A DNA stretch of 64,000 nucleotides from a virus (IMGVR_UViG_3300024239_000016:124001-188000); one strand, 5' to 3'; counted from the stretch's first letter, positions 51,451 through 60,951 are shown. The notes: generated from the letters alone by a model not told the origin. Translations and numbers: made by a program.

Positions 51451-54339
51451 TTAAGCCGCTGGCGGCTCATCGGTCGGTTGCTCAGATGCTGGAGCTTCCT
51501 TGGTAGTATCTTCGGTGTCAGTTGGCTCTTCAGGTGGCTGAGGCTCACCAGTACCAGCTGCAGGTTCATCTTCCGGATTGGTGGTGCTTCCCAGATCGGG
51601 CATTTCACCAAAACTATCAGACATACCTTCAGGAGGCGCTGAGCTACCAGTTTCAGAACCGCTGCTGGATGAGCTACTTCCATCGGCAATGTCGGTATTC
51701 TTAACTAATCGACTTTCAGCAATTTCTTTCGGGTCCTGAATCTTTTCCATTAGCTTAACAAACTCGTTCATCAGCTGGCGTGCATGACTCATCTGTTCGT
51801 CGTAAACTGTGAATTTGTTCGAATCGTCAGTATCAATTCCCAATTCAGAGAGCTCAGGAGCGATACCGTGCTGTGCCATGAAACGACGCATCTCTACAGC
51901 AAGAATGGATGCGGCTAGCATTTCGGCGCGATCTGCTACATTGACACCAACGAATTCCTCTGTAAGGAAATCCGGATTAACGTGGTACTTGAGAGCCTTA
52001 GTGATTAGCTCTTCGTAATCGGCCATTGCCTCCAGCTGATTGCGATGGGTTACTGAATTTGGCGCAGGTAGGCTGACGGTTAGTCCATCGATGTACTGAG
52101 TAACCAACTTAGTAGCCAATTCGCGTTTCACTTGAGGACTGAGGTCTTCGATATTGGTGACCTTGTCCATCTTAATGTGCTTCATGTTACGCTCAACCAT
52201 AGCGATCATCGCTCCGCGAAGGCTAGGTGTTGCTTTGATGATTTGGCGAATATGTCCTGTGAGCTGCTCTGCAAATATCAACTGATCTTGGAGGATCTGT
52301 TTAGCAAACATCACATTGCTGTTAACTGACTGCACAGCAAATTCTGGACTAAGAGCGCTATCGATTAGCTCAGGCGGTACGCCGAACTTCCAGATAGTTT
52401 TCTTCTGATACTTGTCTTCAAGATCGGAAGACGGCAACGTATGGCTGGAGGAATCATACTCCACATCCAGCTGAATATCTGGTAGACGCGGATGCTCGGT
52501 CCAGGAAAATTCAATACCGGCACCTGCCAGATAGTTCATGATGTCCGATGGCCCTTGCACGCGACTAGGGAAATTCGCAAACATCTGTCTGGAGCGGATG
52601 AACTCCTCGATGATCTTTTCTCTGGTTTCCATCGGATCACCATCGTCTTCGTCAATGGTGCCCTTTACTCTTGTGCGACCAATGGAGTTCTTCAACTCGC
52701 CTAACAAATTGGCCATCATCAGGGATAGACGCATAGCCAGCATAGGTTTGATCTGCTCAATGAGCGACTCACCCACACCATCGCGACGATGCGCAAAAGC
52801 AAAATACGTCACGATTTCCTTGGGGAGGAAAAGAATTTCTGTACGCTGTTCTGCAAACCTACGGCCTAGCATAATGCGCCCAAGGTCGTTCAGGTTACCG
52901 ATAGATACCTTCTGACTGGACTTACCATTGAATACTCGCATAGCAAAGTCAGCTTCAATCAGCTCACCGTAAACGCGAGTACAGTAGGACATATGTTGTT
53001 GATAGAAGCTACGAGCATCGCCACCCTGAGATGCGTCCGAGTTAATGAGACTGTTAACTCGTGAGATCATCGACGAAGAGAACGAATCATTCGAGTTTAC
53101 GCCGCTATTTGACATCTCCCGCAGCTGCTGATCTGTGTAGCGATCGGAGATAAAACTGCCAGTCTCGGGATCAATCAGAACGATATAAGCCACATGTTTG
53201 TCTTCCTCACCTGGAGCAAAGATTGGGAACGTAGCTTCATATGGAAGATCGATCGTCAGTGGCTCGGATACAGAGACGCGAGCGGCCTCATCCTGAGTTG
53301 GCGCAATAACTAGATTGCGCATTCGCATATCGTGCTTCTTATAGATAATGCTTTCAGCTTGATCGATGTTGACCTTGCGGAATTCTAAAGATAGCGCTTC
53401 TGCCTCTGCCGATAATGTTTCAGTCTCCGGAACTGGATCAATATCTGCTTCTGGGAAAAGAGAATGCTCGGTACTAACCTGAGCTAGCCGTTGCCGTAGA
53501 ATTGGCAACTTAAGCATGTCGGGATTATCATGGAAGAAAACCATGTCATCCTTTATCACATCACCGGTTTTACGTTCATAAATGTGAAGTGCGCGATGAG
53601 CGCCATCCGCTACGGAATAGCTCTCCAGAGACACATTTGTAGTACCATGGGTAAGGATTCGCAAACTACCGGGGCGCTTTGCGCCATCGTGCTTTTTGTC
53701 GAAATCAGATTTCGTAGGGCCAATTAAACCAATGGTCTTCAGAGACCCATCTCGGCTAAAGACTGTGCGCTGATGAGCCGTCGAGAGAAGACTTTCGGTC
53801 GATACATTAGCCGGAGCATTGATGAGCGCATCCAGGGTATTTTCTGGAATAACAGCGATCGGATGTCCGCCTTTAAGAAACATGGCGTTACGCAGTATTT
53901 TTGGTAGCTGCGGCGTAATCCTATGGACATCGGTGAAGTATGTCCTGATCATATCGGTCAAGCCATTGGTCAGAATAGAGGCCATTTTGGTCTCAGGGGG
54001 AGAGTAGGTCAGTTCGACCGTTGTCAGATCCCTTGGATTTAAAATAGCCGCTGTTTTTACATTCATCGACATTTCGATATCTGGCATCATCGAAATCAGC
54101 GTTTTGGCATCACGCTGATCTTGAATTAGCCGATCGGAACTACTGCGCAAGCCGTAAGCTTCTGGCGAATTAATTGTGCCATTTGGCGTGACTTCACGCT
54201 GACGCTTAGATCGCACAGGGGCGATCATCTTCGAAACACCGGATGCTAAGCGCGGGTTCTTCTTGACAACCTCGATAACGCTTTGCCCATCCTTACTTAG
54301 CTGATTGATACCGATGCGATTTATGCGTTTATCATTCAT
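51451..54339 (-). CDS. Portal protein (jumbo-phage type)
   Basis: 962 aa. An N-terminal arm (MNDKRINRIGINQLSKDGQS...) is followed by a helical/beta core with phrases typical of phage portals (KTLISMMPDIEMSMNVKTAA, FVGVNVADRAEMLAASILAV) and a wing-like stem region, then a crown of helices (VKRELATKLVTQYIDGLTVS). The C-terminal 100 residues are Pro/Ser/Glu/Thr-rich and disordered. The size fits the very large portals of phiKZ-like phages. It would be the 12-fold DNA gate at one head vertex. The assignment is from overall pattern, not a single motif. Confidence 0.65.
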   Translation of the reverse strand: MNDKRINRIGINQLSKDGQSVIEVVKKNPRLASGVSKMIAPVRSKRQREVTPNGTINSPEAYGLRSSSDRLIQDQRDAKTLISMMPDIEMSMNVKTAAILNPRDLTTVELTYSPPETKMASILTNGLTDMIRTYFTDVHRITPQLPKILRNAMFLKGGHPIAVIPENTLDALINAPANVSTESLLSTAHQRTVFSRDGSLKTIGLIGPTKSDFDKKHDGAKRPGSLRILTHGTTNVSLESYSVADGAHRALHIYERKTGDVIKDDMVFFHDNPDMLKLPILRQRLAQVSTEHSLFPEADIDPVPETETLSAEAEALSLEFRKVNIDQAESIIYKKHDMRMRNLVIAPTQDEAARVSVSEPLTIDLPYEATFPIFAPGEEDKHVAYIVLIDPETGSFISDRYTDQQLREMSNSGVNSNDSFSSSMISRVNSLINSDASQGGDARSFYQQHMSYCTRVYGELIEADFAMRVFNGKSSQKVSIGNLNDLGRIMLGRRFAEQRTEILFLPKEIVTYFAFAHRRDGVGESLIEQIKPMLAMRLSLMMANLLGELKNSIGRTRVKGTIDEDDGDPMETREKIIEEFIRSRQMFANFPSRVQGPSDIMNYLAGAGIEFSWTEHPRLPDIQLDVEYDSSSHTLPSSDLEDKYQKKTIWKFGVPPELIDSALSPEFAVQSVNSNVMFAKQILQDQLIFAEQLTGHIRQIIKATPSLRGAMIAMVERNMKHIKMDKVTNIEDLSPQVKRELATKLVTQYIDGLTVSLPAPNSVTHRNQLEAMADYEELITKALKYHVNPDFLTEEFVGVNVADRAEMLAASILAVEMRRFMAQHGIAPELSELGIDTDDSNKFTVYDEQMSHARQLMNEFVKLMEKIQDPKEIAESRLVKNTDIADGSSSSSSGSETGSSAPPEGMSDSFGEMPDLGSTTNPEDEPAAGTGEPQPPEEPTDTEDTTKEAPASEQPTDEPPAA

Positions 54340-54369
54340 AACTTTGAACCTCTTTTTGGATGTTTGAAC

Positions 54370-56469
54370 ATGTCCACTAATTCATACCAGCTCTATCAGG
54401 AGATGAATAGACGATTGGCACGAACGATTGTCATCAAATCCGAGCTAACTGCCCAGTTTATGAATGATCGGTTGGTACAGGATTATGGTATTACTTCCGT
54501 ACATCCTACCGATATGTCAACCTGGCGTTATTACAAACATGTCTCCGGAGAGTACCATCCGGTCGATAAAGAAATGTTTGTTAAATCGTGGGATACAACT
54601 GAGGATATTCTTTTCAGTAAGGAAAACTTGGCTATCCATCGCGCCACTGCTCGCGCTTATGCTTTTGGTAGCAAGCAATTTCAAACACTAATCGATAGTT
54701 ACCCAGATCAAGATTTGCTGATCATGGGCATTTTATATCCTGCGGATAAATTAAAAGCCATCGAAGCTGATGATCATACCGTCATCGCATATCCTCTTGA
54801 TTTGATTGAGGACAACGAATACAGCTTGGTTGGAAAGATCAATACCTTCGCTAAAAACATGATGAAGCGTTGGTTTAATAAACAGTACTGCATTAGTGAC
54901 AATCTGTATGCAAGTTCTGTTTATGCTGTTCTGTATCTGCAGCTTTACTTGGCCATCTGTAATTTCCGTCTAGAGGCGTGCAAGACGGCCGAGGCGCACA
55001 GTTTTCACATCGGACAGTACTTGATGTCTTATGGAGTACCGGAAGAAGTTATTCCGATGCTTACAAAGAAGCAAGCGCTATTCCTTTATCGGAATATCAA
55101 GTACATCCGAATTCATGCAGGTAAAAACGACACGTTCCATTGGCTGATTGAGAACTTCTTTACAGAGCGCAATCTACCACTGTGTAAATACACTATGCGG
55201 CATTTTGACGATGGTCAGGTAGAGAATCTGTATCCAACTGTCGCGTTCAAGAGTCTCAGCCTCAATGATGTAGTTGGCGAGACACAAGGTGACATTGTCG
55301 ATACTGAAACGCTGCTATATAAAGAAGTTAATACGGCTATTTCTAACCCGCAATTTATCCAAGATAATTCCGAAGCTGTGGATTTTCGATTTGCGACAGC
55401 CAATAGCAATGTCGTACAGACCAAAGTTTTAGAGTCGGCTCTAACCGACTACACCAATGCAGTTTACACAAGCATTGACCAGATCTTCATGAGCTACTGG
55501 CCATACCTAGCTAAGTTAGGTAAGTTGTTGTATTTTGTTAATTTCACTAATCTGAAAACTGGTGAAAGTAACATGATCAGTGCTAACGATGCATTCGTTC
55601 TCATGATGTACGCTGGAGCTAGAGCCCTTGGGTTTGAAATGGTGACAGTCCCAGCATTCTTCTGCGAGAGAGTTATTCGCTGGCCGTCGCCGGACGTCGA
55701 TGATTATAAATCGATTAGCAAGACCATCACGGATTCGGAGATCGAACATATCCGTGGCTTAATACCGGAGATAGACGGGTTTGTTTCGATTGATTCGTTT
55801 AATGCGTTCTGTTATAAAGTTCAGCAGATGGAGTACGAAGCGCAGAAGATGTACTCAAAGCAGGGACACCACTTTAGGCGCGCTGAAATGAAAGCCGTTG
55901 TACTGAGATCTTTTACTGATTCGTGGGTTGATCTCGAATCGGCTGGTACTCCGTATAGCGAGTGGCTGAGCTCTAGAAACATCAATTTAGAGAATTTTCA
56001 GCGAACTGATTTTGCGCTAATGTACTCTGAGCTGTTCAAGGCATCGGTAGGTAGCGATATAATCGTTGCTCCAAATTTAACAGAGATTCAGCAAGCAATG
56101 AGTCTGTTGCTTACTACATTCTCCAGTTACTCGATTCAGTTAGTCGGCTATGTGAATAGCACAAATGTGCTTGACCTTAAACGACCTGCGATTCGAATGC
56201 ATGTCGACGGCACCCAGATGAATTACGAGTACTCAGTACCGGTATCAATGATACGGACAATGAGTGTCGAATATGGGGCTGATGTTAAGTTGAGTCAACA
56301 GCTTGCTCAGCCTGTTAACCAAACCGATTTAACATACAGCTCTAATATTGAACTCCAATCATTGGTCCGGATGTATTCTAGGTTTGATCAACTTCAATCT
56401 TTTGTGTTTAATATGAATGTTGAAAAGACCTCTCCAAGATTACTATCTTTCGAGATAGTTGAAGATTAA
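54370..56469 (+). CDS. Virion-type protein, 699 aa
   Basis: The start is ATG 54370; TTG 54364 is an alternative. The first start codon lies 30 nt from the divergent portal gene, so its promoter must overlap the portal coding sequence. A helical-rich product (SYQLYQEMNRRLARTIVIKS), with aromatic-rich C-terminal region. Located next to the portal, so a connector or tail role is possible; no motif seen. Confidence 0.55.
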   Translation: MSTNSYQLYQEMNRRLARTIVIKSELTAQFMNDRLVQDYGITSVHPTDMSTWRYYKHVSGEYHPVDKEMFVKSWDTTEDILFSKENLAIHRATARAYAFGSKQFQTLIDSYPDQDLLIMGILYPADKLKAIEADDHTVIAYPLDLIEDNEYSLVGKINTFAKNMMKRWFNKQYCISDNLYASSVYAVLYLQLYLAICNFRLEACKTAEAHSFHIGQYLMSYGVPEEVIPMLTKKQALFLYRNIKYIRIHAGKNDTFHWLIENFFTERNLPLCKYTMRHFDDGQVENLYPTVAFKSLSLNDVVGETQGDIVDTETLLYKEVNTAISNPQFIQDNSEAVDFRFATANSNVVQTKVLESALTDYTNAVYTSIDQIFMSYWPYLAKLGKLLYFVNFTNLKTGESNMISANDAFVLMMYAGARALGFEMVTVPAFFCERVIRWPSPDVDDYKSISKTITDSEIEHIRGLIPEIDGFVSIDSFNAFCYKVQQMEYEAQKMYSKQGHHFRRAEMKAVVLRSFTDSWVDLESAGTPYSEWLSSRNINLENFQRTDFALMYSELFKASVGSDIIVAPNLTEIQQAMSLLLTTFSSYSIQLVGYVNSTNVLDLKRPAIRMHVDGTQMNYEYSVPVSMIRTMSVEYGADVKLSQQLAQPVNQTDLTYSSNIELQSLVRMYSRFDQLQSFVFNMNVEKTSPRLLSFEIVED

Positions 56470-56492
56470 CTTACTACGGAAAGATTGACAAA

Positions 56493-57329
56493 ATGGATAT
56501 CAATTCCACACATACCGTATACGGTAACTACATGAACTTACTTCAGCGGCTCGGTAAGACATACCAGCATGTACCTTTTGGATCGCTGAACGAGCGTCTC
56601 GATATCGCGAAAGATGAGCGACCAACGCCTGGCACTATGCCAAAGATCGGTTACCTCATGACCGGCGTTGGTGGTCATTACAACGACATCATCAACAACA
56701 ATATCGCAATTCATCGGCTCTACCAACATGATCCGACCGATGCTGCTCCTTTCATTCCGAGCCCGCAGATTCTCCGGCCAATTGCCAACGATCTGACACC
56801 AGCCCAACGCGCAATGTATGGACTACGTCGTATCGAGACACACGGCGGCGAGCAATACGCGGCTTACTACGTACGGCGGTTTGACACTACCAATGTGGTT
56901 CCTCGTATGGAATATCGGACGATCAATCCCGATAAGTCCATTGTGGTGAGTGAGTTCATTCCTGGCACCACCAATCTCAATCCGGTCCCTGCTGAAGTCG
57001 CAGTTAACGGCGTCAATACAACCAGTTCTCAATTCATCACTGTCTCCGCAAAGGTAGAAATTCCCTGGAGTCGCTGGCAGATCGATGAGTACCTGAATGC
57101 ATCAAAGATCATGTATGGCACCGAGGACGCTGCCATCATCTCCGAGACCGCTATCTGCTCTGCTGTCGACAAGGTTATTCAGATCGGCGCACTGAGTTAC
57201 ACCGAGGCAATTGCGGCTTATGTTGAGACATTTGCTCAAGCCAAGATTGATCTTACCAGCAACAGCCTGGACTTCAAGATGCTTCTTGATATTGGGGTCA
57301 GTGAGCCTTTGTATCGGCCTGGTTCCTAA
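56493..57329 (+). CDS. Hypothetical virion-type protein, 278 aa
   Basis: Start after GGAAAGATTGACAAA. GC-rich host-like codons mark a moderately abundant product. Starts MDINSTHTVYGNYMNLLQRL; a beta-rich middle and helical end. Precedes the RuvC-like gene by 19 nt. Family unknown. Confidence 0.6.
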   Translation: MDINSTHTVYGNYMNLLQRLGKTYQHVPFGSLNERLDIAKDERPTPGTMPKIGYLMTGVGGHYNDIINNNIAIHRLYQHDPTDAAPFIPSPQILRPIANDLTPAQRAMYGLRRIETHGGEQYAAYYVRRFDTTNVVPRMEYRTINPDKSIVVSEFIPGTTNLNPVPAEVAVNGVNTTSSQFITVSAKVEIPWSRWQIDEYLNASKIMYGTEDAAIISETAICSAVDKVIQIGALSYTEAIAAYVETFAQAKIDLTSNSLDFKMLLDIGVSEPLYRPGS

Positions 57330-57348
57330 GTAGTAAGATTGGTCATCG

Positions 57349-57930
57349 GTGCTATTGATACCAGAAGATAGCTCCCCGTTAGCCACTATAATCGGAATTG
57401 ACCCAGGTACTATGTACCTGGGTATTTCTGAGTTTGTTTTTGACATGCTTACAAGAGAGGTAATTAGCATTCGAGCTTACACTCTTTGTGCTGATAAATT
57501 GTACTACAATGTCAACGACCACATGGTTGAGCGATTAGGTGAGCGAGCATGGCGGATTTATTGTTTGCAAAAGAGATTGGTGACTATTTTCACGAACACT
57601 AAAGCAGACAGTATTGTTTTTGAGCATCCGTTCTATAACCCAAGAAGACCTCAAGCTTTCCAGGCTTTGTTAGAATGCAAGGCAGCGATTTTAAATGCTA
57701 CGATTATTTACGATCAGGAAATAACTCCGATTGCAATCGATCCATCTAGCATTAAGAATTCAGTCGGTGCCAAAGGTAACGTCGGTAAAGATCCAATACG
57801 AGACGCAATTATAAGCCTCTATGCGGATAAGCTAATCCTTCCGCAAGGAGATCTAGACGAGCACTCCTGTGATGCCACAGCAGCAGCTCATTGTCGCTTC
57901 ATTCGTTTATTTGGGGGAAAGAGTAAATGA
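57349..57930 (+). CDS. RuvC-like Holliday junction resolvase
   Basis: 193 aa from a GTG start (TTG three codons on is an alternative; the ribosome site is weak). RNase H-fold motifs of RuvC are present: IIGIDPGT (D18), IVFEHPFYNPRR (E92), and the C-terminal acidic motif LDEHSCDATAAAH (D170/D175). KNSVGAKGNVGKDP matches the K..v.G.G.A.K loop. It probably resolves branched phage DNA before packaging. A 10-bp perfect hairpin (57401-57423) lies inside the coding sequence of the D18 motif. Overlaps the next gene by 4 nt. Confidence 0.8.
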   Translation: MLLIPEDSSPLATIIGIDPGTMYLGISEFVFDMLTREVISIRAYTLCADKLYYNVNDHMVERLGERAWRIYCLQKRLVTIFTNTKADSIVFEHPFYNPRRPQAFQALLECKAAILNATIIYDQEITPIAIDPSSIKNSVGAKGNVGKDPIRDAIISLYADKLILPQGDLDEHSCDATAAAHCRFIRLFGGKSK

Positions 57931-58358
57931 TAAATCTTGCTACCATAAAAGCCTTATTTGGATCAGCCAAACTATGGGCTTTGCTTGCCGCTGCCGCTGT
58001 GGTGGGCATCGCGCTTTGGTCAGCGTATAGTTCTCTGAAAGAGAGCATCCGCTTAGAGATCCATGCTGCAATCGATGAAAAGGAGATTCAGTTCAATGGG
58101 GATGTAAGCGTCGTAAATAGTGACATTCTCACTATGAATGATGCGGATCTTGCCAAGTTGCGTGATGCGAATAGTCAAAACATGACATCACTCATGAGGA
58201 AACTCCTTGAGCTCGAGAAACAAGTTCGTGAAGGTTCTCTGACTGAGGAGGATCGACGTAATCTGGCGTCAGTAGCACGATATCAAAGTGTTCTGATTAC
58301 GTTTTGCAGTGCTGAGGCAGATCCTGCAAAATGCCTAAAGCAATTGGGGGTCCAATGA
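57927..58358 (+). CDS. Possible inner-membrane spanin subunit (Rz-like)
   Basis: 143 aa, ATGA overlap with the RuvC-like gene. An N-terminal membrane anchor (LWALLAAAAVVGIALWSAYS, about residues 16-35) is followed by a long helical periplasmic-type region (MTSLMRKLLELEKQVREGSL). The type II topology plus immediate overlap with a lipoprotein gene is the signature of a two-gene spanin. The coiled-coil is shorter than in lambda Rz, so confidence is moderate. Confidence 0.5.
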   Translation: MINLATIKALFGSAKLWALLAAAAVVGIALWSAYSSLKESIRLEIHAAIDEKEIQFNGDVSVVNSDILTMNDADLAKLRDANSQNMTSLMRKLLELEKQVREGSLTEEDRRNLASVARYQSVLITFCSAEADPAKCLKQLGVQ

Positions 58359-58663
58359 AAAAAGTTCTTACTCTTGCTGTTGGGATTGTTCTGATCCTAC
58401 TTATCCTGACCGCATGCGGTGGTACTCGCACAGCAGCTGGAATTGTAGTCGAGGTCCCACACGAACGTTACTTTGCTGAGAACTCACGACCTGCCGTTGT
58501 GAGTGAAATTGAGTGGCGTGCGCTAACACTCGAGCAGCGTGAAATCGAACTCACTCGAATTTCCAATGAGGCAATTGCTAGTTTGAATGCGTGCAATATT
58601 GACAAAAAGACTCTTCTTGCGTGGCGTAAGAAAATGGAAGAGTTGAAAAGGAAATACGAATAA
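58355..58663 (+). CDS. Outer-membrane lipoprotein, Rz1-like spanin subunit
   Basis: 102 aa from ATG 58355, overlapping the previous stop by 4 nt. The signal peptide MKKVLTLAVGIVLILLILTA is followed by C21-GG, a lipobox (L-T-A-C). The mature part contains VEVPHERYF and ends NACNIDKKTLLAWRKKMEEL, a pattern seen in Rz1-type spanins (...aLa.CN.dk..L..W). Together with the preceding gene it would fuse inner and outer membranes at lysis. No endolysin or holin is identified nearby. Confidence 0.6.
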   Translation: MKKVLTLAVGIVLILLILTACGGTRTAAGIVVEVPHERYFAENSRPAVVSEIEWRALTLEQREIELTRISNEAIASLNACNIDKKTLLAWRKKMEELKRKYE

Positions 58664-58665
58664 CT

Positions 58666-59130
58666 ATGCTTGATCAAATCTTCCAAGATATTCCTCGGGA
58701 AACAATTCTCGAGAACGTACCGCATCCATGGATTTTCTCAATGCTCTCGGCTGTTAATAGCGAGACAGCTAACATGGGCGATCCGGTTACACTGAATGCG
58801 CGATCGACTGTCGCTGAGCTGATCGAAAAGATCAGTCATCTGGCGCCAGCTGCGCAAGCTCACGTTGTTGAGCGAGCTTTCCACCAATACAGCAATTCGA
58901 CACGCGGGTCAGCCGGTCTTCACGAGAGCATTCGTGAGATCGAAGAGACTCGTACTAAGCACAAAGTGATCAGCATTGCGATTTACACAATGCTTGGCCT
59001 CTTGGCCTTCATTGTTGTTTCGACTGTAGTTATCGCCATGCTTGGTATTGCTGCAGATATCGATGAGAAACTGGGATCGACTATTTTCCAAACTCTCCTC
59101 GAGCTGATCAACATTCTGTATTCTTCCTGA
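58666..59130 (+). CDS. Membrane protein, 154 aa, C-terminal transmembrane helix
   Basis: Starts 3 nt after the lipoprotein gene. A soluble N-terminal 100 residues are followed by ISIAIYTMLGLLAFIVVSTV (about 101-120), then a 30-residue tail. It could be part of the lysis cluster; a holin is possible but holins usually have more membrane segments. Function unknown. Confidence 0.6.
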   Translation: MLDQIFQDIPRETILENVPHPWIFSMLSAVNSETANMGDPVTLNARSTVAELIEKISHLAPAAQAHVVERAFHQYSNSTRGSAGLHESIREIEETRTKHKVISIAIYTMLGLLAFIVVSTVVIAMLGIAADIDEKLGSTIFQTLLELINILYSS

Positions 59131-59137
59131 GGAAATC

Positions 59138-59809
59138 ATGCGTAAATTCATTTCTCCGGTAAATCCGGAACTGCGTAATCTTCGTCGACTTGCCCGGTCT
59201 CTTGGTATTGAGTCTGAAGCGCCAGCTGTTATTGAGCGTGAGCGGATGATGTTCGGTCTCATCAAGGACATCTCTCAGCTTGAGAAGGCCGCGCTCAAGG
59301 AACATCAGGAACAGTACGAAATCAAGATCCCGAAAACTGACAAAAACGCACTAGCCGGCAAGCTGCGCGTACGTCGGTCACAGGAAGTAGGTAAAGAGGA
59401 ATTCAATTTTACCTTTACTGTTAAGACTGAGCTCTCCGGCGATGAAAATTCAACCGAGGACGAAAAGCGCTCCCTAGAAATCAATGAACCAACCACCGAA
59501 CAAATGTTCATGGCCTTCCAATACATCGCCGAAGGTGGTATGAAGAAAACTCGGTATGAGTTCCCTATTGAAGGCACTGATCTGAAATGGGAATTCGATG
59601 TTTTCGCTGGATCAGATGGTCAGCCACAGGCTTGGTGCAAAATCGATCTGGAAGTACCTCAAGGCGGTCTTGTAGATCAGCCTCCTTTCCCGATCGAGAT
59701 GGAACGCATTATCTCCAGCAATCCAGCGGCGCAATCGGAAGAAGAAAAGACGATTCTCGACACTCTTTTCACGACTGTTTTCAAGTTTACCAATCCTCAT
59801 CTAAAGTAA
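59138..59809 (+). CDS. CYTH-like domain protein (triphosphate tunnel family)
   Basis: 223 aa. The order of strand motifs fits the CYTH fold: YEIKIPKTD (partial ExExK), GKLRVRR, FTFTVKT, EDEKRSLEI, MKKTRYEFPIEGTDLKWEFD, VFAGSDGQPQAWCKIDLEVP. These correspond to the family lR.Rr, t.K, r.E.ei, .KtRy......w.vD.f.g and the ExE-like end. CYTH proteins bind triphosphates (ThiTPase, adenylate cyclase class IV, RNA triphosphatase). The first Glu of ExExK is Gln, so activity is uncertain. The N-terminus MRKFISP resembles the inner-head paralogue MRKFLNP. Followed by a hairpin. Confidence 0.6.
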   Translation: MRKFISPVNPELRNLRRLARSLGIESEAPAVIERERMMFGLIKDISQLEKAALKEHQEQYEIKIPKTDKNALAGKLRVRRSQEVGKEEFNFTFTVKTELSGDENSTEDEKRSLEINEPTTEQMFMAFQYIAEGGMKKTRYEFPIEGTDLKWEFDVFAGSDGQPQAWCKIDLEVPQGGLVDQPPFPIEMERIISSNPAAQSEEEKTILDTLFTTVFKFTNPHLK

Positions 59810-59820
59810 GTTTACTAAGT

Positions 59821-59852
59821 CACATCTCTATGGCGTTAGCCATAGAGATGTG
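59821..59852 (+). terminator. Long hairpin terminator
   Basis: 14-bp perfect stem CACATCTCTATGGC / GCCATAGAGATGTG, loop GTTA; TTTTTC follows 9 nt later. Confidence 0.75.
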
Positions 59853-59889
59853 ATGAGGTGTTTTTCTCTAATTTAACAAAGGAAGTACT

Positions 59890-60951
59890 ATGGATCTCAA
59901 GCAGACACTATCTACTCTGGCAGAAGTGACCGGGGTAGATATCAAAGATGCTCTTTCGCGCATCGGCAATATACAACAAATCGATGCGAGTCTCAATAGC
60001 CAAGATATCGTATCTGCAATCAATGTCATTTTGGCCGCCATTCCTGGTAGCTTTGATGGCCTGATAGATGACGCTCAGATCGGTCTCAATACCGCGTACA
60101 GCTCTAACAAAATTGTTCAATTGCTGAACACTGCCGTTGATCAACTGAAAGCTGATGCTCCTGAAGCGTTCGACACGCTGAAAGAGATGTCGGACTACAT
60201 CGCCGCTGACCAGACTCAGACAGCCAGTCTATTGGCAGGTTTGAACAATCGTCTTCGGTTCGATATCACGCAGGAAGTCACGGCCGTACAACAGGGCCGT
60301 ATGTGGCAGTCCCTTAACCTACAGCTTGCTGATATCGATGTATCGGCGATCTATACGGAAGAACGTGACCCTCCCCCAGCCGAGTTTCTTGTCTCAGGAA
60401 CTGCACTGCCTTCTGGCGGTAGCGACAGTGACCGCAAAATATCGTTTACGCTGGAGGGCCAGGGTGCTGTAGTTTGTGATTGGGGATTCGGCGCACCGCA
60501 AACTCTCAATCTACCAATCGTAGTCTCAAAGCTGTACCCAGTCGGTGTAACGTCCACGTTCACTCTATCTGGTGGCGATGTGACAAAAATCGACATAGAT
60601 GGCGGCTATTGCTTGAGGACTATCACCGAGCTACAAGGCGCTGTTCTCGCGCAGGTTGCTTACCGCTACTCCAGAGTGCTCACTAGTGTTCCAGAGATAC
60701 CGCCTAGCGTTACATCCCTCGATCAGGCTTTCAGGGGCTGCTTAAGTTTTAACCAAAACATCAGCAACTGGGATACATCGGCAGTTAACAATATGCTCGC
60801 GATGTTTGAAGGCGCCTCCGCTTTTAATCAAAACCTGAGCAGCTGGGATGTCCATCGGATCCCAAGTAAACCTGCATCGTTTGACGCAAATACCCCGGCG
60901 TGGGTGAAGAGCGGCCGGCTGCCTGTTTGGGGAACGACCGGTAGTCATTAA
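59890..60951 (+). CDS. Tail-fibre-type protein with DUF285 repeats
   Basis: 353 aa. Residues 1-160 share the YSSxKI / APxAFDTLKExxDYIAADQT / NRxRFD module with the 168-aa protein at 40965-41471. A beta-rich linker follows (GGSDSDRKISFTLEGQG). Residues about 260-320 contain two BspA/DUF285-type repeats: SLDQAFRGCLSFNQNISNWD and AMFEGASAFNQNLSSWDV. DUF285 repeats occur in bacterial surface proteins and some phage fibres, suggesting receptor binding. Ribosome site AAAGGAAGTACT. Confidence 0.65.
   Translation: MDLKQTLSTLAEVTGVDIKDALSRIGNIQQIDASLNSQDIVSAINVILAAIPGSFDGLIDDAQIGLNTAYSSNKIVQLLNTAVDQLKADAPEAFDTLKEMSDYIAADQTQTASLLAGLNNRLRFDITQEVTAVQQGRMWQSLNLQLADIDVSAIYTEERDPPPAEFLVSGTALPSGGSDSDRKISFTLEGQGAVVCDWGFGAPQTLNLPIVVSKLYPVGVTSTFTLSGGDVTKIDIDGGYCLRTITELQGAVLAQVAYRYSRVLTSVPEIPPSVTSLDQAFRGCLSFNQNISNWDTSAVNNMLAMFEGASAFNQNLSSWDVHRIPSKPASFDANTPAWVKSGRLPVWGTTGSH

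Noticed and set aside
58666-59130. Holin
   Set aside because: One membrane segment near the C-terminus after a 100-residue soluble domain is atypical; no lysozyme gene nearby to support it.
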